NCBI GenBank assembly: GCA_030726065.1 | Contig: JANREK010000026.1 | Location: 16,146 to 78,958 of the forward strand | From: Sediminibacterium sp. | GTDB taxonomy: Bacteria; Bacteroidota; Bacteroidia; Chitinophagales; Chitinophagaceae | Direction: 5' to 3' | Length of the DNA: 62,813 nucleotides | Shown: positions 26,392-34,745 of the stretch, piece by piece | How positions within the stretch are numbered: the stretch's first letter is position 1 | Layout of the letters: each line of letters opens with the position of its first letter | Made by a program: the position numbers and the translations under genes | Notes under the pieces: model-generated | Database searches by the model: none | Seen by the model: only the letters and a program-made list of their open reading frames with translations | What the model was told of the DNA's origin: nothing

Positions 26392-29136
26392 TTGCAGACG
26401 CAGAAATTTTTTCCATTTTATATAGGATCTTTACTGGTTCTTTTTTTATCCTCGACTTCTTTTGCTCAGGTGGCACCCATGAAGGATTCAGTTTCACAAA
26501 TTAATGTCAAACTCATTAATATTTTTAATCAAAAAGCGCCTGCCAAATACAAAATTCGGGACATTAAAGTGGTGGGGAATGAAAATTTTGATGAGAACTT
26601 ATTATTGTCCCTTTCCACCTTGAATATTGGAGATGAAGTAGGAATTCCAGGGGGTGATAATTTTGCCAAAGCGATTCGTAAATTAATGGATCAAAACTAC
26701 TTTAGTGATGTAAGTATTTATATAACGGACTTGGTAAATAATGAAATCGATATTGAAATTGATGTAGTTGAAAGACCAAGGTTATCTAAGTTTATTTTTT
26801 TAGGGGTTAAAAAATCAGAAACCGATGAATTATCTGGAAAAACTGGTTTAACGCCGAATAGGGTGGTTACTGAAAATATGAAAATCACTGCAGTTGAAGG
26901 GATTAAAAAGTTTTATGCTGATAAAGGTTTTCAGGATGCAAAAGTAGTCATCATCGAAAAAAAGGATTCTACTAAAAAGAATAGTTTGTTGTTGGATTTT
27001 AAAGTGGATCGTGGTCCGAAAGTGCGCATAAATAATATTAATTTTGGCGGCAATTTAGTGGATGAAGTAAAACTGAAGAAAAATTTAAAGGAGTTGCATG
27101 AAAAATCCAGAATTACGCTGTTTCCTGTCTATGACAAACCTTTAATTGTAAAAACAACACCGTATACTTTTGAACAATACATGGCCGAAAAAGGATATTT
27201 AACTTTTACTAAAACTAGAAAGATTTTAAATCCTTATGTTCGTTTTAAATTATCCTCTTCAAAATATAGTGAGAAAAAATTTGAAGAGAGTCGTGATAAT
27301 TTATTGAATTATTATAACTCATTGGGGTTTCGTGACGCGGTGATTGAAAAGGATACCATTTACCATAACGCGGTAGGTAATTTAAACATTGATATTCAAT
27401 TAAAGGAAGGGCGCAAGTATTTTTTTGGAAACATTACTTGGAGAGGAAATACAAAATACCCAGACTCCTTATTGTCTAGTATTTTAAATATTAAAAAAGG
27501 GGAAATTTATAATAGAGAAATATTATACAATAAATTAGGCAAAACACAAACAGCGGAAGGTGGAGATATTAGCGGCCTATACCAAGATGATGGTTATTTG
27601 TTTTTTAATGTTGACCCCATTGAAACTGCTGTTTATAACGATACCATCGACTTTGAAATAAGAATGAGAGAAGGGCCGCAAGCCACCATCAAAACAATTC
27701 GTATTGCGGGTAATGAAAAAACAAAAGACTTTGTAATTCGCCGTGAAATTAGAACTATACCAGGTGATAAATTTAGTCGTACCTTATTGATTCGTTCCCA
27801 AAGGGAAATTTCACAGTTAAATTATTTTGACCAAGAAAAAATTAAAATTGATCCTGTTCCAAATCCAGAAGATGGAACCGTGGATATTAATTATGGTGTG
27901 GAAGAAAAATCAAGTGACCAATTAGAATTAAGTGCAGGATGGGGGGGCTTTATAGGACTTACAGGTACCTTAGGCATCACTTTTAATAATTTCTCTTCCA
28001 AAAATTTCTTTAAAAAATCGGCTTGGGATCCATTACCAATGGGAGATGGACAAAAGTTAAGTTTACGTATTCAAAGTAATGGTAAGGCATTCCGTTCTAC
28101 GAATTTTTCATTTACGGAACCTTGGTTTGGTGGCATCAAGAGAAATACTTTAACAGTAAGTGTATTTAATACGAAGTATGGTCAAACTTTTGATATGCAA
28201 ACGGGCATGTTCAATCCAAATGCAGCTGATCAACGTTATATATCTACGACGGGTGCTACTGTTTCCTTTGGACGTCAGTTGCAATGGCCTGATGATTATT
28301 TCTCCTTAAGCACCGGCATTAACTATACGCGCTATAAATTAAAAGATTACCCAATAGATCCAATTAATTTACCTAATTTCTCCAATGGTAATGTAAACAA
28401 CGTCAACTTTAGGATTGCTTTACAAAGAACCTCCATTGATCAACCTACCTTTCCAAGAACAGGGTCTACTTTTTTATTGAGTGCACAATTAACACCCCCT
28501 TTTTCTTTATTTGTTCCCAACTTTGGAAAAAGAGAAAACCCGTATCAATTATTAGAGTATCATAAGTGGCGTTTTAATGGGGAGTGGTTTGTACCATTAG
28601 GTAAACCAGCCGGGGAGGAACACAACAAACAATTTGTATTACGCTTTGCTGCTAAGTACGGTTTCCTAGGCCGTTATAATTCAAGTCTTGGGATTTCTCC
28701 ATTTGAAAGATTCCAAGTAGGGGATGCAGGATTGACTAACCAATTTGCATTATTAGGTTATGATATTATTGCACATAGAGGTTATCCTGTGTATGAATCA
28801 TCCAATCCAAAAGTGAACCCTGACCAACAACAATCTCGCCAACAGTTTACCATTTTTAATAAATATGCAGTTGAAATTAGATATCCATTAAGTTTGGCTG
28901 CTAGTAGTACTATTTTTGCATTGGGCTTTTTTGAAGCGGCAAATGGATGGTATAGCATGAAGGAGTATAATCCATTTAAGCTGCGTCGCTCCGTGGGGTT
29001 GGGTATGCGTTTTTATCTTCCAATGTTTGGACTGTTGGGATTTGATTATGGTATTGGTTTAGATCGTTTAAATGGAACCAATACATTAAAAGATGCTGGA
29101 AGGTTTACCTTTATGTTAGGTTTTGAACCAGAATAG
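26392..29136 (+). CDS. bamA: Outer membrane protein assembly factor BamA
   Basis: Central component of the machine that folds beta-barrel proteins into the outer membrane. The 914-residue protein begins with a signal peptide (ending SSTSFAQ) from a TTG start at 26392; no upstream ATG exists and the next Met would remove the signal. POTRA domains fill about residues 55-490 (KIRDIKVVGNENFDENLLLSLS, ATIKTIRIAGNEKTKDFVIRREIRTIPGD), then the Omp85 barrel, ending in RFTFMLGFEPE. It is followed by two OmpH chaperone genes, the usual order. Confidence 0.96.
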   Translation: MQTQKFFPFYIGSLLVLFLSSTSFAQVAPMKDSVSQINVKLINIFNQKAPAKYKIRDIKVVGNENFDENLLLSLSTLNIGDEVGIPGGDNFAKAIRKLMDQNYFSDVSIYITDLVNNEIDIEIDVVERPRLSKFIFLGVKKSETDELSGKTGLTPNRVVTENMKITAVEGIKKFYADKGFQDAKVVIIEKKDSTKKNSLLLDFKVDRGPKVRINNINFGGNLVDEVKLKKNLKELHEKSRITLFPVYDKPLIVKTTPYTFEQYMAEKGYLTFTKTRKILNPYVRFKLSSSKYSEKKFEESRDNLLNYYNSLGFRDAVIEKDTIYHNAVGNLNIDIQLKEGRKYFFGNITWRGNTKYPDSLLSSILNIKKGEIYNREILYNKLGKTQTAEGGDISGLYQDDGYLFFNVDPIETAVYNDTIDFEIRMREGPQATIKTIRIAGNEKTKDFVIRREIRTIPGDKFSRTLLIRSQREISQLNYFDQEKIKIDPVPNPEDGTVDINYGVEEKSSDQLELSAGWGGFIGLTGTLGITFNNFSSKNFFKKSAWDPLPMGDGQKLSLRIQSNGKAFRSTNFSFTEPWFGGIKRNTLTVSVFNTKYGQTFDMQTGMFNPNAADQRYISTTGATVSFGRQLQWPDDYFSLSTGINYTRYKLKDYPIDPINLPNFSNGNVNNVNFRIALQRTSIDQPTFPRTGSTFLLSAQLTPPFSLFVPNFGKRENPYQLLEYHKWRFNGEWFVPLGKPAGEEHNKQFVLRFAAKYGFLGRYNSSLGISPFERFQVGDAGLTNQFALLGYDIIAHRGYPVYESSNPKVNPDQQQSRQQFTIFNKYAVEIRYPLSLAASSTIFALGFFEAANGWYSMKEYNPFKLRRSVGLGMRFYLPMFGLLGFDYGIGLDRLNGTNTLKDAGRFTFMLGFEPE

Positions 29137-29190
29137 TTAATAGGTAAAGTATTGAACTAATTTTTAATTTTGTTATTTAAATTATAGCTT

Positions 29191-29715
29191 ATGCAATTCA
29201 CTAAAGTTCTTTTTGTTTTAGCCATCACCATTTTGACGTCATTTTCAACAAAGGCCCAAACAAAATATGCGATCATCAATACAAAGTATATTTTGGATAA
29301 AATTCCAGAATATAAGGAAGCGGATAAAAAATTAAAGGCATTAGGAGATCAATGGCAACAAGAAATTGATCAAAAGCAAATGACCCTCGATAAGATGTAC
29401 AAAAACTATGAGGCTGAACAGTTTATGCTTTCCGATGACCTTAAGAAAAAAAGAGAAGATGAGCTTTTTGTGAAGGAAAAGGAGCTTAGGGACCTTCAAA
29501 AGAAACGCTTTGGATATGAGGGGGATTTGTTTAAGGAACGCCAAAAAATGGTTAAACCCATTCAAGATAAAGTGTATAATGCAGTCCAAAAACTAGCAAC
29601 TGCTAGGGGATATGACTTCATTTTAGATAAAAGTGAAGGAATTACCATTATATTTGCAGACCCGAAACTGGACAAAAGTGACGATGTTTTGAAGGAATTG
29701 GGTATTAATAATTAA
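29191..29715 (+). CDS. OmpH/Skp-family periplasmic chaperone (first copy)
   Basis: A 174-residue Sec-exported protein (signal ends STKAQ) of the OmpH/Skp family, which holds unfolded outer membrane proteins on their way to BamA. After a short beta segment (KYAIINTKYILDKIPEYKEADKKLKAL) comes a long charged coiled-coil (about 45-125), then FILDKSEGITIIFADPKLDKSDDVLKELGI. First of a pair; starts 54 bp after bamA. Confidence 0.93.
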   Translation: MQFTKVLFVLAITILTSFSTKAQTKYAIINTKYILDKIPEYKEADKKLKALGDQWQQEIDQKQMTLDKMYKNYEAEQFMLSDDLKKKREDELFVKEKELRDLQKKRFGYEGDLFKERQKMVKPIQDKVYNAVQKLATARGYDFILDKSEGITIIFADPKLDKSDDVLKELGINN

Positions 29716-29750
29716 GAAAATAAATAGATTTTTTAAAAAAACAAATAGAT

Positions 29751-30365
29751 ATGAAAAAAGGTTTTTTATTTGCAGCCATTTTATTAGTTGCAGCTTCATT
29801 TAACAACACTGCAACTGCGCAGGTTAAAATTGGTTATTTTGATGATCAAAGCGTCATTGCTTTATTCCCTGGTATCCAAGAAAAGTTAGATACAGTTCTT
29901 AAGTCTTACGCACAAGATTCTTTACAAGATGAGTATAATTATTCTTTGAGGGATTATCAAGTAAAAGATAGCATCTACAAAAGAGATTCTGCAGATTTAT
30001 CCAAGCGTCCAAGGGCCTTACAAATGGCAACAGATGATTTAAATCGTTTAAAATACAAGTTGATCAATTGGCAACAATATCAACAACAATCTATGGAGCA
30101 AAAGCAAGAATCATTGTTATTGCCTTACAGACAAAAAATTGCTACAGCATTAGGGGAAGTAGTTGCTGAGCGAAAATATACATTTGTATTAAAAGCAGAA
30201 GCTTTATCTCCTTATACGCAACCTTCGATTGCTGACAATATAACAATTCGTGTTGCAATGAAGTTGAAATTGCCTTTACCAAAGGAAATTGAAGATGCTT
30301 TTAAAGCAGCTACAAGTGTTGCTCCAGCAGCTAAGCCTAAGCCAGCAGCAGCAAAAAAAGGATAA
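29751..30365 (+). CDS. OmpH/Skp-family periplasmic chaperone (second copy)
   Basis: A 204-residue relative of the preceding gene. Signal peptide ends NTATAQ; VKIGYFDDQSVIALFPGIQEKLDTVL is followed by a coiled-coil region and the family end KYTFVLKAEALSP. It is longer than usual because of a Pro/Ala/Lys tail (VAPAAKPKPAAAKKG). Together with the first copy it probably forms mixed or separate trimers serving BamA; which is unknown. A strong terminator follows at 30386-30420. Confidence 0.9.
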   Translation: MKKGFLFAAILLVAASFNNTATAQVKIGYFDDQSVIALFPGIQEKLDTVLKSYAQDSLQDEYNYSLRDYQVKDSIYKRDSADLSKRPRALQMATDDLNRLKYKLINWQQYQQQSMEQKQESLLLPYRQKIATALGEVVAERKYTFVLKAEALSPYTQPSIADNITIRVAMKLKLPLPKEIEDAFKAATSVAPAAKPKPAAAKKG

Positions 30366-30385
30366 TATTTTAAATATATTTTACT

Positions 30386-30420
30386 AAGAACCTCGTTGTT
30401 TACAACGAGGTTCTTTAGTT
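30386..30420 (+). terminator. Terminator ending the bamA-ompH run
   Basis: AAGAACCTCGTTG (30386-30398) pairs perfectly with CAACGAGGTTCTT (30403-30415) over a 4-nt loop, followed by a short TTAGTTTT tract. Confidence 0.85.
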
Positions 30421-30440
30421 TTACGCAATAAAATAAATAT

Positions 30441-31265
30441 ATGTCTACTGCGCCGATTGGTGTTTTTGATAGTGGTTATGGAGGGCTCACCATTTTAAAG
30501 GAGCTCAAACTTACTTTACCTGAGTATGATTATATCTATTTGGGAGATAATGCGCGCGCACCTTATGGTCCAAGATCTTATGATACCGTTTATCAGTATA
30601 CTCTAGAAGCAGTGAATTGGTTTTTTAATCAAGGCTGTTCATTGGTGATCTTGGCATGCAATACGGCATCGGCAAAAGCACTTCGTACCATTCAGCAAAA
30701 GGATTTACCAAAAATGGCCACTGACAAAAGGGTATTAGGGGTGATCAGACCCACCACTGAAATTTTAGGCAATTTTTCAACCACCCATCAAGTAGGAATT
30801 TTAGGAACATTGGGTACCATACAAAGTGACAGTTATCCGATTGAACTGGCTAAATTCTTTCCTGCCCTGAAAGTTTTTCAACAAGCCTGTCCTTTATGGG
30901 TGCCCTTGATAGAGAACGGAGAACAAGATAAACCAGGCGCAGACTATTTTGTGAAATCCTACCTGGAACAACTTTTTTCTCAATCTGCCGATATCGATAC
31001 CCTTTTATTAGCATGTACCCATTATCCCTTAATAGCGGACAAAATAGAGGCTTTTATGCCTAAAGGGGTGAATGTAGTAAGCCAAGGTGCTATCGTGGCT
31101 AAAAGCCTTGCTAAATACCTTGAAAGCCATCCTGATTTAGCCCAAAAATGTAGCCAATCTGGGCAACTTAGTTTTTACACTACCGACAACCCGCAAGCCT
31201 TTGAATTGCAGGCCAGCACCTTTTTTGGACAAAAAATTGCTGCAAAACATACAGATTTAGCTTAA
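30441..31265 (+). CDS. murI: Glutamate racemase
   Basis: Interconverts L- and D-glutamate to supply D-Glu for peptidoglycan. The 274-residue protein has the N-terminal GVFDSGYGGLTILKEL with the conserved Asp-Ser, the first catalytic Cys in ACNTASA (Cys73) and the second in LLACTHYPLI (Cys192). Length is standard. It follows the terminator after ompH and precedes rpmH, which has its own promoter. Confidence 0.97.
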   Translation: MSTAPIGVFDSGYGGLTILKELKLTLPEYDYIYLGDNARAPYGPRSYDTVYQYTLEAVNWFFNQGCSLVILACNTASAKALRTIQQKDLPKMATDKRVLGVIRPTTEILGNFSTTHQVGILGTLGTIQSDSYPIELAKFFPALKVFQQACPLWVPLIENGEQDKPGADYFVKSYLEQLFSQSADIDTLLLACTHYPLIADKIEAFMPKGVNVVSQGAIVAKSLAKYLESHPDLAQKCSQSGQLSFYTTDNPQAFELQASTFFGQKIAAKHTDLA

Positions 31266-31282
31266 AAAATAAAAAAATACCC

Positions 31283-31290
31283 TATTTTTG
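31283..31290 (+). promoter_or_regulatory. Bacteroidetes -7 promoter box for rpmH
   Basis: TATTTTTG, 95 nt before the rpmH ATG. The resulting leader of roughly 90 nt contains CGTCCT (31292-31297) and a matching AGGACG near 31334-31339 that could pair. Confidence 0.6.
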
Positions 31291-31385
31291 CCGTCCTTTC
31301 ACAGGTAGTGGTATGGTGACTGCTATTAGGAACAGGACGAAAACGAAAATTTAAGTACAGAAAAGAAAAATTTTTAAGACATACT

Positions 31386-31541
31386 ATGAAACGTACATTC
31401 CAACCACATAAGCGTCGTCGTAAATCTGTTCACGGATTCCGTCAACGTATGGAAACAGCTAATGGTCGTAAAGTATTAGCAAGCCGCCGAAAGAAAGGAC
31501 GTAAAAAACTTACAGTATCAAGTGAAAAAGGATTGAAATAA
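31386..31541 (+). CDS. rpmH: 50S ribosomal protein bL34
   Basis: A 51-residue, very basic ribosomal protein. Translation from the ATG at 31386 gives [20 protein letters not shown] and then [20 protein letters not shown], the unmistakable L34 sequence, with a short extra Lys/Ser tail ([11 protein letters not shown]). It lies in the conserved order rpmH-rnpA-yidD and is followed by a terminator hairpin. Confidence 0.99.
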   Translation: MKRTFQPHKRRRKSVHGFRQRMETANGRKVLASRRKKGRKKLTVSSEKGLK

Positions 31542-31586
31542 ATCCAATGTAGGATTTCCTTCATTCACTCGAAATTCAATAATTTT

Positions 31587-31620
31587 AAAGTCCTTCCCGA
31601 AATTCGGGAGGGACTTTTTT
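31587..31620 (+). terminator. Terminator between rpmH and rnpA, abutting the rnpA start
   Basis: AAAGTCCTTCCCGAA (31587-31601) pairs with TTCGGGAGGGACTTT (31603-31617) with one G-T pair, around a tiny loop, followed by TTTTTT. The proposed rnpA ATG at 31622 begins immediately after the T run, so readthrough or a promoter inside the hairpin region is needed for rnpA. Confidence 0.85.
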
Positions 31621-31621
31621 A

Positions 31622-32050
31622 ATGCCTATATTTAATCTGTTGTCTAAAAATTTTACATACAAAAAAAAGGATAAGCTCAAAAGCCGAAAGCAATTACAAT
31701 TTTTGTTTTCGAAAGGAACTGCCATTACCATGCATCCTATCCGATTGTTGTATACCATTGAAAAGGCCGAAGCAGGAATTTTTCCAAATGGATTACTGCA
31801 AGCTGGGGTGGGTGCGCCCAGTCGACAATTTAGAAAAGCGGTACAACGCAATAAAGTAAAAAGATTATTACGTGAAGGCTACCGATTAGAAAAACCAAAT
31901 TTTACGAATAGTATAAGCTTAACAAACACGCGACTCAATCTATTTTTTTTATATCTAGATGCGAATTTGCAAACACAGCAACAAATTCAAGCCACTATTA
32001 AATTGTTATTGCAAAAACTTTCTGATAAGTTAAAATTAAGTGCTTTATGA
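31622..32050 (+). CDS. rnpA: Ribonuclease P protein component
   Basis: Protein subunit of RNase P, which trims the 5' end of pre-tRNAs. The 142-residue basic protein has [17 protein letters not shown] at the front and the RNR signature [19 protein letters not shown] (about 70-88). The N-terminus is uncertain: the ATG at 31622 directly follows a terminator, and a TTG at 31640 (giving [10 protein letters not shown]) would also keep all conserved parts. The stop overlaps the yidD start (ATGA), showing translational coupling. Confidence 0.95.
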   Translation: MPIFNLLSKNFTYKKKDKLKSRKQLQFLFSKGTAITMHPIRLLYTIEKAEAGIFPNGLLQAGVGAPSRQFRKAVQRNKVKRLLREGYRLEKPNFTNSISLTNTRLNLFFLYLDANLQTQQQIQATIKLLLQKLSDKLKLSAL

Positions 32051-32310
32051 GTAAGCGTTATAATGGCAGTGATATCATAAGAGTGGTAAAAAAAATTAGC
32101 GCCTTCCCATTTATTATTCTTATCCGATTTTATCAATTAGCATTGTCCCCTTATTTGGGTGGCAGCAAATGTAGGTTCACGCCCACCTGTTCGCAATACA
32201 CAGCCGAAGCCATTGAAAAGTATGGCCCCATTCATGGAACATTCTTAGGCGTGAAACGACTTAGTAAGTGCAGGCCAGGTGGCGGACATGGGTATGACCC
32301 TGTGCCATAA
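32047..32310 (+). CDS. yidD: Membrane protein insertion efficiency factor YidD
   Basis: An 87-residue protein that helps YidC insert inner membrane proteins. It has an amphipathic N-terminal part ([20 protein letters not shown]) and the conserved cysteine motif [20 protein letters not shown], then [17 protein letters not shown]. It shares 4 bp with rnpA. yidC is not in the window. Confidence 0.97.
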   Translation: MSKRYNGSDIIRVVKKISAFPFIILIRFYQLALSPYLGGSKCRFTPTCSQYTAEAIEKYGPIHGTFLGVKRLSKCRPGGGHGYDPVP

Positions 32311-32311
32311 A

Positions 32312-32340
32312 AAATCCCAAAGTGTGTAACTTTGGGATTT
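32312..32340. terminator. Bidirectional terminator between yidD and the superoxide dismutase gene
   Basis: AAATCCCAAAGT (32312-32323) pairs exactly with ACTTTGGGATTT (32329-32340). On the minus strand the stem is followed by a T run (TTTTTTA), so it best serves the superoxide dismutase gene, but it also lies 1 bp after yidD. Confidence 0.8.
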
Positions 32341-32373
32341 GAAAGTAAGTGAATACACCACCTAATTTTAATT

Positions 32374-32979
32374 TTATTTCGCAGCAGCAAAACGATCAGC
32401 AACCACTGACCAATTCACTACATTCCAAAAAGCAGCTAAATAATCAGCTCTTCTGTTTTGATATTTTAAGTAATAAGCATGTTCCCAAACATCTGCGCCT
32501 AATAATGGCGCTCCTTTTACTTCAGCAACATCCATTAATGGATTGTCTTGGTTTGGTGTTGAACTAACTTCTAATTTTCCGTCTTTTACAATTAACCAAG
32601 CCCAACCACTTCCAAAACGCGTCATACCAGCAGCAGCAAATTTTTCTTTGAATGTATCAAAGCTTCCAAAAGCAGCAGTGATCGCATCACCCAAAGCACC
32701 TGTTGGTGAACCACCAGCATTCGGTGCTAAGCTAGCCCAAAAGAAACTGTGGTTCCAATGTCCACCGCCATTGTTACGAACTGCAGGGCTAATAGTTCCA
32801 GCTACTGCTACTAATTCTTCCAAAGTTTTTCCTTCGTTAGGCGTTCCTGCCAATGCTTTATTTAAATTGTCTACATAAGCTTGATGGTGTTTGCCATGAT
32901 GAATTTGCATTGTTAAAGTATCAAAATGTGGCTCTAAGGCTTCGTGTGCGTAGGGTAACGCTGGTAAAGTAAATGACAT
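32374..32979 (-). CDS. Superoxide dismutase, Fe/Mn type
   Basis: Converts superoxide to hydrogen peroxide and oxygen. The 201-residue protein has [18 protein letters not shown], metal ligand His in [15 protein letters not shown], the [13 protein letters not shown] block (second His) and the C-terminal [19 protein letters not shown] with the Asp and His ligands. No signal peptide, so cytoplasmic. Whether iron or manganese is used cannot be safely read from sequence, so no symbol is given. A TAATTTTG box lies 34 nt upstream. Confidence 0.97.
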   Translation of the reverse strand: MSFTLPALPYAHEALEPHFDTLTMQIHHGKHHQAYVDNLNKALAGTPNEGKTLEELVAVAGTISPAVRNNGGGHWNHSFFWASLAPNAGGSPTGALGDAITAAFGSFDTFKEKFAAAGMTRFGSGWAWLIVKDGKLEVSSTPNQDNPLMDVAEVKGAPLLGADVWEHAYYLKYQNRRADYLAAFWNVVNWSVVADRFAAAK

Positions 32980-33013
32980 ATTTTTTTTATTTTATTGTTT
33001 CTTGAATGAGGGA

Positions 33014-33021
33014 CAAAATTA
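33014..33021 (-). promoter_or_regulatory. Bacteroidetes -7 promoter box for the superoxide dismutase gene
   Basis: Minus strand TAATTTTG, 34 nt before the ATG at 32979. Confidence 0.5.
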
Positions 33022-33103
33022 CATCGCTTTCCACTGATTTAAGCTAACGCCGGGCATTTTTTCTGAAATAGTAAGTTAGTGGTTGCTAATTTTATCGAAA
33101 TAA

Positions 33104-33544
33104 CTATCTCTTTGCTTTAAAAAATGCCTGCATGAGTGCTGCACATTCTTCTTGTAAAATTCCCCCCACAATAGTCGTGGAAGGGTGGAATGGATTTTTT
33201 TCAGTTACGCGGCGGTAACTATTTTTTTCATCGTAGGCCCCAAAAACGATATGGCCAATTTTATTCCAATATAAAGCCCCGGCACACATTAGGCAGGGCT
33301 CCAGAGTTACATATAGGGTGGCCTCTGGTAAATATTTGGATTGTAAATTTTCACAAGCACTGCTGATGGCTAAAATTTCAGCATGTGCCGTGACGTCTTT
33401 TAATAACTGAACCCGATTATATCCTTTTGCGATGACTTGACCGTTCATTACAATGACTGCACCAACGGGAACTTCATCTTCGTCAAAGGCCATCTGCGCT
33501 TGCGAGAGGGCCTGACGCATAAATGATTCATGGAGGTTACTCAC
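33104..33544 (-). CDS. tadA: tRNA-specific adenosine deaminase-like nucleoside deaminase
   Basis: A 146-residue zinc-dependent deaminase, probably TadA, which converts the wobble adenosine of tRNA-Arg(ACG) to inosine. The zinc site is complete: HAE (His54, Glu56 as proton shuttle) and PCLMC (Cys84, Cys87). The start is a GTG at 33544, or the in-frame ATG eight codons later. Guanine deaminases of similar size share these motifs, so the exact substrate is inferred. Confidence 0.88.
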   Translation of the reverse strand: MSNLHESFMRQALSQAQMAFDEDEVPVGAVIVMNGQVIAKGYNRVQLLKDVTAHAEILAISSACENLQSKYLPEATLYVTLEPCLMCAGALYWNKIGHIVFGAYDEKNSYRRVTEKNPFHPSTTIVGGILQEECAALMQAFFKAKR

Positions 33545-33552
33545 AAAAATGA

Positions 33553-34242
33553 TTAAAGTCTTTTGATTTGAATATTTCTGTAGTACACATTATCGCCATG
33601 ATCTTGTAAGGAAATATGTCCACTAAAAATTTTTCCAAAATCAGGTGATTCCTTTTTTGCAAATTTGCTGTTTTTAATTAATTCTTTCCAGCTATCATCA
33701 CCTAAAGTAGTAGTCGCAGTTGTCACGCCATTTAATTTTAAAACTAAAGTTCCTTTTTCAACAATGATTTCCGCTTTATTCCATTCGCCAACAGGTTTTA
33801 CTGCATCGTCTGGTCCTGCGATTAAATCGTACAAGTTTCCAGCTCTGTGTTTTACAATTTTACCATCGCTATGGCCTTCGTTATCTAACACTTGCATTTC
33901 AGGTCCGGTATACCAAAGGTTTTTATATTTTGCTTTATCATCTTGTGCAAAAAAGATAATTCCACTGTTTCCGTTTTTTGAAATTTTCCATTCTAATCTT
34001 AAATGAAAGTCATCAAAACTTTCATCTGTAGCAATATCACCGCGACCTTCCTTTGATGTTGCATCCAAAAAAAGCACACCATCTTCAACCTTCCAAGCTT
34101 GGCCTGCAGTAGTTTCACCATAAGTATGCCATCCTTTGGTTGTTTTTCCATCGAATAAAGGAGTCCACTTCTTTTTTTGTGCCATTGTTTGAACACAAAT
34201 AAATAACACCAACGAGGAAAGTACAATTGATTTTAATTTCAT
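33553..34242 (-). CDS. 3-keto-disaccharide hydrolase (DUF1080) family protein
   Basis: A 229-residue Sec-exported protein (signal ends VQTMAQ) with one DUF1080/PF06439 concanavalin-like domain: WTPLFDGKTTKGWHTYGE at the start, DFHLRLEWKISKNGNSGIIFF, GPEMQVLDNEGH and the end ISLQDHGDNVYYRNIQIKRL. Characterised members cleave 3-keto-glycosides. It opens the sugar-handling block (read on the minus strand it is downstream of the cytochrome c gene, 30 bp away), which supports that role. Substrate unknown. Confidence 0.9.
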   Translation of the reverse strand: MKLKSIVLSSLVLFICVQTMAQKKKWTPLFDGKTTKGWHTYGETTAGQAWKVEDGVLFLDATSKEGRGDIATDESFDDFHLRLEWKISKNGNSGIIFFAQDDKAKYKNLWYTGPEMQVLDNEGHSDGKIVKHRAGNLYDLIAGPDDAVKPVGEWNKAEIIVEKGTLVLKLNGVTTATTTLGDDSWKELIKNSKFAKKESPDFGKIFSGHISLQDHGDNVYYRNIQIKRL

Positions 34243-34272
34243 TTTTTTATTTTTACGATTATTACTAACTAA

Positions 34273-34713
34273 TTATTTTTTCAACAACATAATATATTTT
34301 ACCATGGCTATCGCATCTTCCTCTTTCACTTGAGGATGCGGTGTCATTGGTATTGCACCCCAAACGCCACCACCGCCAGTGATTATTTTCCCTGCCAACA
34401 TTTTTATGTTACTTTCTGTTGCTTCATATTTTGCCGCCACATCTTTATACGCGGGTCCAATTAGTTTTTCACTTGTTTTATGACAAGCCAAACAGTCACT
34501 ACCTGCAACCAATGCCAAACCCTTTTGATAATCAGGATTTTCAGATAATGGTTTTGGCGCTGCTACTACTGCTTTTGCTTCAGTGGTTGCTGCTGCTACT
34601 ACTGCTTTTGCTTCAGTGGTTGCTGTTGCATCCATTGTTCCTTCTTTTTTTTCTCCACCACCACAAGCAGCTAATACTACTAATGCAGACATAATTCCTA
34701 ACACCTTTTTCAT
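34273..34713 (-). CDS. c-type cytochrome lipoprotein
   Basis: A 146-residue exported haem protein. Lipobox LAAC (Cys17) is followed by an Ala/Thr/Lys linker that contains the 11-residue unit ATTEAKAVVAA twice in tandem, then a class I cytochrome c domain with haem site CLACH (Cys74, Cys77, His78) and a likely axial Met in AIPMTPH. It matches the small cytochromes often found in DUF1080/Gfo-Idh gene clusters and may take electrons from periplasmic sugar oxidation (inference). Confidence 0.92.
   Translation of the reverse strand: MKKVLGIMSALVVLAACGGGEKKEGTMDATATTEAKAVVAAATTEAKAVVAAPKPLSENPDYQKGLALVAGSDCLACHKTSEKLIGPAYKDVAAKYEATESNIKMLAGKIITGGGGVWGAIPMTPHPQVKEEDAIAMVKYIMLLKK
34559..34626 (-). 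repeat. 33-bp tandem duplication in the cytochrome c linker
   Basis: The 33-bp unit at 34561-34593 is repeated at 34594-34626 with a single difference near the end (TGC against TGT). It encodes two copies of ATTEAKAVVAA in the flexible linker between lipid anchor and haem domain. Confidence 0.9.
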
Positions 34714-34745
34714 ACTCGTTTTTATTTAATGATTAATTGATTTAA

